NCBI GenBank assembly: GCA_030062745.1
Contig: CP099847.1
Location: 2,650,304-2,714,303, forward strand
DNA: 64,000 bases
Direction: 5' to 3'
DNA from: Capitulum mitella
Lineage: Eukaryota; Arthropoda; Thecostraca; Pollicipedomorpha; Pollicipedidae
In this document: positions 53,921 to 64,000 of the stretch, in pieces
Numbering within the stretch: the first letter of the stretch is position 1
Layout of the letters: every line of letters starts with the position of its first letter
The notes under the pieces: generated by a model
Seen by the model: only the letters and a program-made list of their open reading frames with translations
Told to the model about the DNA's origin: nothing
Databases searched by the model: none
Program-made: the position numbers and the translations under genes

Positions 53921-56900
53921 TGAAGTGAAGTGAAGTTATTGTAGCAGTACTTATATAGAAGAAGTAGTTATATAGTACATAGTAGAAGTAGAAGCGAGAT
54001 CCTTGACCTTAGATGAAGTTCTTCACTTAAAGTAAGGTCTATGTCAACTGTTTGCACTAGAGCTACTCCGTGCACCAGTAGCCAGCTCCGATCCGCTCTC
54101 GAAATTAAAAAGAAACAGCTGGGGGATGCACAAAAGTGCCCGCTTCCAATGCGTATGTTCAGAAAAATGTTGGTCATTGGCGGATCCAGCAGCATATAAA
54201 AAGAGGTATGTATATTTTCTTATTCCTAGTGCTGTAGGACTCATTGTATGAATAAAACAAGGCTTAAAAGTGGTATAGACATCTTTTTCCACAGTTTGCA
54301 CGTAAGACTCACCTATATCTACTGTCAGAGGCGTCTCCAGACATCGGTTTCTGGGTGCGTATTTCGTCCAATAACATGTTCAGCGGCCTAACAGATATCT
54401 GGATCTGTGTGATTGCTTTTTTAGCTCCACATCTCGTATATTATGATCAAAGGCCATATTTCGATGAAAATAAAAATCAGAAGCTGCTCCAGAATAATGT
54501 GAAAGAGTATTGCATTTCACTTCATTCCCGATAAGTCATGATACGATTTACGGAATAAAACACAGCTATCAGTATGCATTCACTGGCCGCTCTTTCCTGG
54601 TACCTGGACCCGCTTATGAACACTTGCAATGCGTACAAAATATTGCATGTGACACATTTGCAAATGTTCTTTGACACGCATAACGTCAACGGATTCAGAA
54701 TATATGGCAAAACAACTTCATATTTTCCCCCCAAATTTACCCTTTTATGTGCCCTGGATGCGCCTATGATTCTGTTATTTCGCAATGTGATGCGCCTGTC
54801 ATCTCGAAATGTGAACTTAAGGTACAATACAAAATTGCATTTACGATATGTTTTAATATCATAGCCGACGACCAATAGCTCACCATGAAGAAATCAACCC
54901 CGGTTTTTCTGGTAACTAGGTTCGCCTACGGATACTTGTCATGTGTATATAGCATGGCATGTGACCCATATGGAAATGTTTTGCGAACGCATGTGAGCAC
55001 ACCAGACTCAAAAAATATTATAGAATGAATAAAGATTTCCCAGAACGTGCACCACTTTTTAAGTACCCTGGATACGCCTATGAATTTTAAAAATCGACTT
55101 TTCCTGAAATGTGTATTAACCTATCAGTTTTCTTTAGAAAAACGCCATAAACGAACACAACTGTCCATAAAATGTGGTCAGGAAACTTGTATAAGTAAAC
55201 ATCAGCTTTACCCTCATTTTGTTCCCTATTTCAATGTTCATTGTCCCTTTTTTTAGAAATGTACATATCGCTACAGACTATCGAACGCCGTTTTCTACAA
55301 GGAAATCGGACCAATAGTTTCTGAGATCGCAGTGGGGCAGAATCTATCCTCCTCCCCAGCATAAAATCGTACGTACCGGGGCAAGAACACGGAAAAAAGA
55401 TTAGCCCGTTCTAGTTTTTAATGCTTCGGCTATTGCACGCTAGATGACATCATTGTATTTAATAACCTGGCTGGTAGCAGTATCGGCACGGTGTTGATTA
55501 TTAGGCGACTCGTTTGACCGTGCTTTCCTTTTCCGATGAAATAGATCGCACTCATACAAATAATTCTCAGAGCATCTTCGAACGCGTTGGAGCGCGATTA
55601 CATGTGTGACGTCATTTCACATATCATCCAGCGAAACGTCCGACACCGCCGGCGTTTTGTTTCGCCATCGCCTGGCGTTCCGGCGCGTCGGCGCGGCCGA
55701 ACATTTCAATTTCGGCGAGGTTTCCGAATGGATGCGCTCTGTCCTATCGTCTCGGCCATCAATTGGATTCAGTCCGCGCCGCGGCAGACGGGGCACTGGC
55801 CGGGGCGACGGGACGCTCACAAACACCAGCTGTTCCGGCAGACAGCAGAGGCTTCAGGGCGGCTGCGACGCGCCCAGATAAGGTTCAGTCGCCAGATCTG
55901 TCAGAGTGTGTGTTGATGTTTCACAAGCATGTTTACAAGCTTATTCTGAAAAATTATACTATTGTTTTTACGTGTAGAAAAACGTCATCACTCGACTTTA
56001 TTATTTCGTTCCCCCTTTCACTTTTTTAAGCCAACATTTTAATGCAATCGAGTGCCAAACAGCAAAACGGCATTCAGATAGTGCATAAGAAGCTTTCGCT
56101 GCCGCTCAGTAGGAATGTAATGCTATTAAAATTGTTAACAATCAACATATCAAAATTGCTGAATGAATGAAATGGTTCAAATCCGGAACTTTACCAAAAA
56201 ATTGAAATAATTCAAAACGTAAAACTGATTTAACCCAAAAAGGACAGCAATGATTGGAAACATTATGACATTACAAGCAATGGAAGCTTTAATACCGGAA
56301 ATTTTCATCAATGAACAATCGTTTTTTCATTCCTGTACATCATAAGCAAAATGCTGTTTAAACACTACTTGAAAAGTATGCATTTGTAATGCCGCATGGC
56401 TTCATTTTTCGTCAATGAAAATGGAATAGCATACGTGGAAAACATGCGTGTTTACAGTCTCTACGAATTTATGTCCTGGGTGGTGAACCAGTCATTTGCA
56501 ACCTATATTTTTCACCATAGCCACATTTTAAGAAACAATGATGAACACCCTCATCAGTTGGCAGTTGAGCTGATATCACTGGTGATTTTACCTGGGCCTG
56601 GGTACACCAGTCGGCCATGGAATGAGGTGCGTCACGCTGCAGTGTTTTCTCAGTGTCTTGCAGCCTTCCATTAACAATATTATCCACCTGACCGCACCGT
56701 TCGTCGGGTCGGATTGGAGCATTTTCCCGCCAAAAATTCTTGTAATGTCTGTGCTGGTTTTTCCTTAAACTTTGACCTCACAGTGACTATGTGACTCTTT
56801 ACAGTTTGATTCAAATATGGCTTCGTTTAGTGAATCATTATTATTTCATTATTACAGCGCAAACGTCTGTAGCTATGCGGTAAAACTAAACACTGAATAG

Positions 56901-58452
56901 GCCACCTGTGCTGCACGATTTCATTTCCCCGGCCGCAATGGCTGTAATTACAAACTCGGTGCTTCCTGCAATCCGGAAGCGATCATGGAGCCCGTTCAAA
57001 TTTATTCCGGCCATTCGCAGCTTACCGGACTCGTTCAAACAGCCATGCCAGTCCGAAACTGTGACCGCGTTCCTCTCCACGGCTACGTGGAAGGGCTATT
57101 CGCGCCGGCCGGTTTCCGTAGCGGCTCACTTACGTGCAAACCTTCCGGCGCCAGAGCCGGCGAGAGCCGACTCACCCCTGATTAGGGGGGCGTGGCCGGG
57201 CGACCGCATCCTGAGGCCGGCCGGCGTCCTGGCGCGCTCTCAGGGGCTGCGGCTGACCCCTGAGACCCGGCGACCCTCGCGCGCCGCCGCGTCCTGTCTC
57301 ACCGCCGGCCGCGTGCTCCCGATTCGCGGACGGCGGGCAGCCGGCAGCGTCCGGACCGACGTGGTGGAGCGGGGACGAGGCCTCCTCCGCGTAGACCGCG
57401 GCGCAGAGATGTTGGAGGGATAGGATGACTTTTACAGAATGCCCTCTAAACGGAGTATCACGGCGCTCCTGTACGGAGATAAATGAAGTACCTCTGTCCT
57501 CCAAAACCGTCCATTCACAGGAATGGAGTTCCACGACTGGTTTCCTCGCCACCATATTCACGTAAGACTAAAGTACTTCTCAACAAATGATAGTTTTGGG
57601 CTTCTCGTCGTGCGCAGAGGTCTTCAGGTAGCCGCAGGCGTTTGTCTTTATGGCGACAAAAACTGCTCCCCGCGCGCTTCCGAATCCCGCATTTCCACGT
57701 GCAGACATGCGCGCTGGCCCCGGGTGGCGTTTTTCCTCCACATCCGGGCACGTATGCTAACAGGCCGCCGCGTCTGCGGCCGGCTGCGTCTGGTCCGTTC
57801 ACACCCGAGCTGCGGTCAGACGGTCAATACGGTCCCGCCCAGAAGACCGCAGACCGCGGCGGCGAACGCAAAAACGGCGCGCCGGCGGCCGGCCGGCGGC
57901 TTCCCAGCGTCGCAGGCCCGACGCCAGAGAGCTCCAGCCAGCCGCTGACCTCGGCCGGGCCGTCGGGGTCAGCGGATGTCTCGGGCGGCTGCAGAAGGCC
58001 CCGAGGGAGGCGGGGTTCGGTGAGGCGGTGTTTGCGTGGATTCGATGCGCGCCGGGCCGCACCGAGTGCACGAGAAGGTCGCGCTAATGATGTCAAAACA
58101 TTTGCTCGGCTGACAAAAGACGGACGATGTCGAGGCCGGGTCCCACGTCTCAGCCTGCGGCGTTTGCTCGGCGATGAGATCTGATTCTTGGGGTCGCAGA
58201 AGGTCAACGCTCGACATTTCAGCCCTTTGCGTGCTGATAACGAAGTGAATTTTCCCCGGCTAGGAAGATTTCCTTATTACCTTCCAGAACGCCACCGCCG
58301 AGAACTCGCGTGAGTTCCTTGGCATGCTGTCTGCTATACGGTTCCGTGTGTGGCGTCTGCCTTTCACTCAGGCGCCGGCATCCGCCGTATAAAGCGGCTT
58401 GTCGGTCAATTCGATGTTGTTCTGAGCTGCACGTCCGTGGGACCGAAGTCTG

Positions 58453-58478
58453 CACCGATTACGCCTAGGTAATCGGTG
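58453..58478. repeat. Perfect 10-bp inverted repeat with TAAT cores
   Basis: CACCGATTAC (58453-58462), loop GCCTAG, GTAATCGGTG (58469-58478). The arms put two ATTA/TAAT cores in facing orientation, the arrangement bound by paired-class homeodomain dimers. Function is inferred. Confidence 0.65.
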
Positions 58479-61400
58479 TGCAGTAAAGCTGCCTGGGTGT
58501 CGGCTCTTCCCTGTTGATCACGACTAAGTGAGAACCAGCCGGCATCCTCTATAAAATCGTAAGGCGGCCCAGGGCTCGGAGACGCTGACAACGATTGCCT
58601 GCACTGCGCGGTCGCTCTCTCACATTCTGAGCGTCCTCCGCTGGGCTCGATCCACCCGCACTTCGTCAGCCCGCGGCCACCGACGTCGCCGCCGGTCGGT
58701 GACGTCACTCGCCTCAGAGGGCCACACGTCAGCGGCGGAGGACGTTCCAGCGCCGTTTTCGTCCCTCGCACGACCGGCGGCTTGCCGGGCGCGATGACGT
58801 CTTCCCGCCGCGCCCGAGACGCTGCAGGGAGAAGATCGATGATACATCCGCTTAAGACAATGGACCATTGCTTCGTAACTCGCTGGTGTTTTTATTTAAA
58901 AAATAATGGTGCGTTGACAGGTCACTTGACAAATGGCTGTTCCACGTCCTACTTTTTGTTTGATATTTAATGCATTTCTGAGTTTTGATAAGTCTGTCCG
59001 TCAGATGGCCATTTCTGGAAACGTTTGGACATTAGCTTATTGGTTGAATATTATGATCTCTTTCGAGGACGGGGTCATATAGTACTTGAATCTGCAAATG
59101 GGCATTGGGAAAAGTGAATATCTCGCCACTATGGCGCAATGGAAGCTCACGCCAGCTCTGTGAGGTGTTTGGGGAGAGGGCGCAAGCTCTCCATCAGTAT
59201 TTGAGTCCAAGGTGTTGCCGAGGGACAGACAATGACCTTGTTCTGGTGCTGATTATCTGAATGGACTGCTTCACTGACTGCGTGGTCGCTGCGATATTTT
59301 ATTGAAAATGCAAGCCTCACGAGAACGTCCATGACAGAATATCAGCCAGTGTACATCTGATATGACTCGATGTACAGAATCGTAAACAAACTTAGGTCGA
59401 AAGTTCAAAAGTCATAAAAACTAAAGGCGTTTCAGCCGTTTCCCCGTGTTCACATGAGCCCAATAAGCATTCAGTTTGGCGAACCACGTTTTAAACGACT
59501 TTGGGTGATGCAGCGAAAGTTATGTGACGGCAAATCCACCCTGTTACCCCAATATTGCCAGCGCCATGACGTCCCAAATCTTCTCCGATGGGCGACTGAT
59601 AGGCTTCCGTTTTCTGGACGTCGTGCCCCGGAGTTTGAAAGCCCGACTCGGGCCAAATTAAACCGTTTCAAAACAGAATGGTCGGCCCAGCCATTGCCCT
59701 AATGGACAATCGATGTAGACTGTTGGATGCGGTGGCTCGGCCGGGCCTCGTCGGTCGCGGTCCGATCTATTGGGCCCGGCCCGGCTCCCAGACCCGCCGA
59801 CTGCATTTAGCCGGGCCGGGCCGCGCCGAGCCGACCAGGGCCGACTCCATTTCCGGCGCCAGTCCGCCCGGCTGTCCGCCGCCGGCCGACGGCTGTCCGC
59901 CGCTGTCCGGCGCTGTCCGGCGGCGGGGCGGCGCTGCCGGCTCGGCCGGGGCGGAACAATGAGCGGTGCCGGCGATTGGAGCCGCCGGAGATGAGCTGTC
60001 GCCGGCCGACCGACGGCCGGCTGTACCGGCCCGACAGCAGACGTCGCTCGGGCCTGCTGGCCGCCGTCAGGACCGGGTCCAGTCAACCGTCATGGAGGGA
60101 GGCGACGCCCCTTCTCCTCTGGATCCGCCCCTGGTCACTTTCAGGCTGCGCAGGTGCAGCCGGCCACGCTTCAGCTAGCTATGGAGTGCACAAGACGACC
60201 CCCAAACCCCTTTTTATAAAAAGGAACATGCATCAATGAGATCGAATGAACACAGCTTTTTCTCTGCTGACAACGACCAACGGCAACATTCTCTCCATGC
60301 TAGGTTTGATATCCAGTCTGATAAAAAAGACTGGGAATCCTCGAAGTCGAAATACCATGCAGGGCAGAGACCGGCTTCCCCTGTCGAGACGCTCGTTGTT
60401 GTCGCCAGTTGCGTGAAATGCACTAACTCCAGATGGCCCGTCGGCACCAGGCGTTGTGCGGCTAATGGCCGTAGCAGTTGGACGGGTCTTAAAATTTCAC
60501 GACAGCGTACCACCTGGTTTGGAAATAATGAATGGTTTCAAATAAAAAAGTCTCTATTGCCCCCCTGATTGTCATTTTCAGCTCATTTCACGGTTTTCCC
60601 AACATGACATGACATAACAAGACCATCACCATGACCACGAAATGTCCTCCGAGAACAGCCCACCTCTCGCTTACGACGATCTGTGCAGTGTTCACTCCTT
60701 ACCTGCCACAAAAGTTACCTGACACCAGCCCACCTTCTTTCGGTGCATCCGCTTGATCCCTAATAAATTTCTATTTCACATATTCGGCCTCTTTCACTTC
60801 ACACCTTCCACCTCGTGTTCCCCTGTTTTCCTCCTTTCTCCCCCCCCATTCCTCTCAACCGGTTCCGGTTCTTTGTGGCTCAACGTTATTTGCAATAGTT
60901 TCTTTATATCCATAATCAATGTTTCATTTGCACAAATATGGAGAACGCTATCCCTACAGCCTACCTGTTTCCTCTGTCTACCCTCCACCTCTCCTCTAAC
61001 CCCATCTGCTTTTCGCACACCTCCCACCACGTCCCGCTTCAGTTCTTCACACCACTACCTCCCGTCTCCCAGCCTCCGCCTCCCCCCAACCTTTGCAGTC
61101 GGGAGCTGTTCTGCCTCCTTCTTCCAGCTCTAAATCCGTCTCGGACCTCTGCAGTCGGGGAGGCGGGCTCCTGTTCCACCTCCCGCCTCCCAGCCCCACG
61201 TCTACCTCGACCCGCTCCAGTTGGGGCGGCGCGCTCCTGTTGGGCGCCGCTGTTGCCTGCGCCGGCCCCGCTCTCGGACTTTAATTAAATCGGCGCCGGC
61301 ACCGGGCCGGCCGGCGCGCCGCCCGCCGTCCCCTGAATGGCCGCGCCCAGCCAGCGCCGACTTATTACTGCCGCCATCGGCGGTAATTCGACGCGCGGAT

Positions 61401-62202
61401 GTAACCGGCGTCCGGACGTTCGGCTTATTATCCGCCTAATCTCGATGTACGAGATAGTGCTAATAATCGCCCTATAACTCGCGCCAAATGGGACGATCAA
61501 GAGTGTAACTGGCCCGGGACTGGCGCCTATTCGGGGCGGCGAGTTCGTTCGGCGGCAGCGGCGGCGGCTGTCGGCCAATATCCAGACCGTTTAGCGGACA
61601 AAACGGAGACGACCTGCGCCAAACGGTCTCGACGGCGACCGGCGGCCGCCGGCCAGGATCGGTCCGTGACCTGAATGTGCTGGATGTGCGGAGGTCCTTT
61701 GGTCTTTCGCAGGGGGAATGCTCGTAGCGGTAGGCGGAATAGTATGTGCGGCCGTGAAAAAAATGAAGTCGAGCCGGACACAATGGGTGGACTAGAATGC
61801 TCTTCACTTCTTCTGAATGGTCTGATTCGAAAGTTCGTGGACAATGCGTGTCGAGTTCGGTTCAGTGATCATGTTTTGAAACGAATGACCCAGAAGGAAG
61901 GTCCGCTGAAGCGAAATGCCGTGTGCAGAAGTTTGCGGAACTGCTTTTCAGCAATATGTCACAGCGTTGATCCGAACGCTGCATTAATATAGTGAATGTG
62001 TTTATACGAATGACCACTCACAAGAAGCAAGAGAGTATTGGACTGGAACGGAGGCGACAAAGAGATTACAGGCAATTCAGGCAGGCAAATAATTAAAATT
62101 CATCTCATTTAAGGCTTTAACACATTCCTCAGACTACGTTTTAAGAAGACATACCCATTACAATACAGGCCACCGTGCCAAGTGCAGCCACATGTAACTT
62201 AT

Positions 62203-62225
62203 CTTTCTTTCTTTCTTTCTTTCTC
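62203..62225 (+). repeat. (TTTC)n microsatellite
   Basis: Five to six perfect tetranucleotide copies. Confidence 0.95.
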
Positions 62226-63706
62226 TTATCTTTCGCTATCATCTTCCGATTACCTCCGAAACCGCGTCAAAAGCAATCTGCTGGAATGACGATCCCTGAC
62301 CCTTCCACTGCATGCATCACTGCCTCGACGCTTGAACTTTGAATGCCAAGATGAATAAGTCCCGGGCACATTGCACACCCAGCAGCCTTTTCTGGCCGAG
62401 CTCCTATGTACGGCCTTGGCCGAGCTGCAGTCTCAAGTTTCCAGACAGCGCGTCATGCAGTCTTCCACTCGACCAGGAGCGTGCCTTATCGGTTCGGGCC
62501 CCGCCACCTTAGCGGGCCTCGTCCGTATCACAGCAGCGGCCGGAAATATATTGCCCGGCTTTATGGCCGTAGGGTGTTTGCAAGCCATTCATTACGGGAC
62601 GGGCGCGATAGTGAGCATCTCATTAAACGTCGAGAGTTGGCGTGTCCGCTGCGGTTTGAAAATGGCTCAGACCTGAAACTCGAGCGGCCCGGAGCGTTGA
62701 CTCCAGGAAGTCGACCACTCGGGAACCGGGGGCGGAGAGTTCGGGGAGCAGCCTCATACCTTGGCTGCTCTGGATGTACGGGTCTAACGTTCTTCAACGT
62801 CATATCTGAGTTTTCGAAGGTGAGTGAGCTGTAACGGGACCCACATAGCGAAGGCATCAGACCGGCAAGATGCACGATTGTCAACGTCATCTTCAATTTC
62901 ATGGGCTCCGCTCCACACCTCCAGCCGTCTGAACCTGCCGAACCTGTCGCTTCGCGTCTGAAGCTGCCCTCCCACCGCAAGGCAGCCTTCCACGGCGCTG
63001 GACGGTTGGTCAATCAGAGCTAATGCGGGCGCGGCCTCTCCTTCCCCGGCTGAGCGTGTCGCGGGCGCCGCCATGTTTACTGACGTCAGCTGATCTCAGC
63101 GCCCGATCTGGCAGCCCGCGGGCCGCCGACCGGCCGACCGGAGCGTCTCGGCCGAGGTGCCCTCCTCATCGGGTATCGATTCGTCCGCGGCGCTAATTGC
63201 TATTCGGCGACCGGGTGCCACGCGGCGGCACAGGTCAGGTGGCGGCCGGGGGGAGGGAGGGAAGGAGGCCATGCATCATCCGGCCAGCCGGATCACAGAG
63301 AGACAGCTGACTGATGCGCTGCTGCTCCGGAACGGATCACTGCCAGCGCCGGCACGCACCGCCAAATGGAGGAGGCGAGCAGGCGGCGCGGGCGACGCGC
63401 TGGCGACCGCTGCCCGCAGGCGGAGACGCTGGGGCTCTGTGGAAAAACTGCGTAAAAGGCGTCAACCTGTGTTTGTTTTATTTACGAGGATTTCCGTCGG
63501 ACATGCGATGTGTTATGCCTGCTATCGTAGCGCCCTCCGATACGAAGGTTTGAAGACATTTATTTTGCCAGTTGTCTGCGTGAAACCCAGCCGTGTTGAG
63601 ACACAGCTTAGCTGATGGTAAGTGGTGCGATCTCCCGACCCTTTTCTTCCTCGTGTCGGCATCATCTCACTTTTATTCCGGCTGTCCCGTCACTTGAGCA
63701 GTGGAG

Positions 63707-63713
63707 TATAAAA
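63707..63713 (+). promoter_or_regulatory. Candidate TATA box at right edge
   Basis: TATAAAA lies about 30 bases before an open frame that runs off the window. Spacing and context suit a core promoter; without expression data this is a guess. Confidence 0.25.
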
Positions 63714-63722
63714 CGGTTCCTG

Positions 63723-64000
63723 ACGTCGTGGGATCTCATCGTCGGGTAAGAGGGTATCACCCACCGAGTTTTTTCAGGTCCTTGGCAGTGAGCTGCCAAC
63801 TGCCGTCCCCGCGGGAGTGCGGGACGCTGCGCAGTATCAGCTAGTCCTCGAGCTCAACCTGCCCTTCTTCCACGCGAGACCCTTCCTCAGATACGTCAAA
63901 GCGCAGGGGAGCGCTGCCCACGAAGCGGCGTCTTCCCTGGCGCGCCGCTCTGGGCGCCTGCCAGTGGTGCCGCATGAATACATGGATGAGGTTCCAGAGG
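63723..64000 (+). CDS. Unidentified open frame or exon, truncated by window edge
   Basis: After a tga at 63720-63722 this frame stays open for about 92 codons to the end of the window, reading for example VSPTEFFQVLGSELPTAVP and later PFLRYVKAQGSAAHEAASS. A ttttttcag acceptor ends at 63778 inside it, so the coding part could begin there. A competing minus-strand frame of about 50 codons also exists. I do not recognise the product; it could equally be chance in GC-rich DNA. Confidence 0.25.

Larger units (their letters stand above)
53921..64000. other. Non-coding region with GC-rich islands
   Basis: Islands at about 55630-55880, 57090-58180, 58620-58840, 59710-60180, 61190-61690 and 62930-63440 alternate with AT-rich DNA. 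Notable small features are a TAAT-containing dyad (58453-58478), a palindrome ATCTCG-ATGTA-CGAGAT (61439-61455), a C/T-rich tract at about 60800-61200 and a TTTC microsatellite (62203-62225). No gene can be supported except the edge frame listed separately. Confidence 0.55.

Noticed and set aside
56173-56185. GGTTCAAATCC, a tRNA B-box-like sequence
   Set aside because: The 70 bases upstream cannot fold into a D-arm, anticodon arm and acceptor stem.
60753-61133. 126-codon Ser/Pro/Phe-rich frame
   Set aside because: Reflects a C/T-rich tract; no domain or splice context.

Overview
The window is animal nuclear DNA, most probably from an arthropod. The one gene I can identify is an ortholog of insect sticks-and-stones (sns)/hibris and vertebrate nephrin. 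The very GC-rich unmethylated-looking islands, short introns and many small TTAA-flanked elements would suit a crustacean such as a barnacle, but the sequence does not prove the species.

Layout: positions 2521-21798 (+ strand) hold twenty exons of the nephrin/sns gene. They are joined by GT-AG introns, with one GC-AG exception, and the phases are compatible throughout. The order of domains is six Ig domains, a cysteine-free Ig-like spacer, two more Ig domains, one fibronectin III domain, two alternative-looking transmembrane exons, and a Tyr/Pro-rich cytoplasmic tail ending in RGHLV, the same five residues that end human nephrin. The signal-peptide exon is not visible and probably lies upstream of the window. 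Notable details are a one-base frameshift in the fibronectin exon (18443-18449) and only 38 bases between the two transmembrane exons.

Introns 1 and 2 carry non-autonomous DNA transposons of about 1.1-1.3 kb. These have TTAA target sites and termini beginning CCC, as in the piggyBac superfamily. More copies lie at 45.5-50.2 kb and 52.9-53.9 kb. They are full of AGGTCA half-sites.

From about 22 kb to 64 kb I see no convincing protein-coding gene. The exceptions are a possible signal-peptide first exon at 34515-34566 (+), whose downstream exons would lie outside the window, and an unidentified open frame running off the right edge. This 42 kb consists of AT-balanced sequence alternating with short, very GC-rich islands that contain TAAT/ATTA cores, plus minisatellites (16, 24, 30 and 48 bp units), a 200-bp tandem duplication and a CAGAC-rich tract. 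It could be a regulatory landscape for the nephrin gene or for the gene that begins at 34.5 kb.
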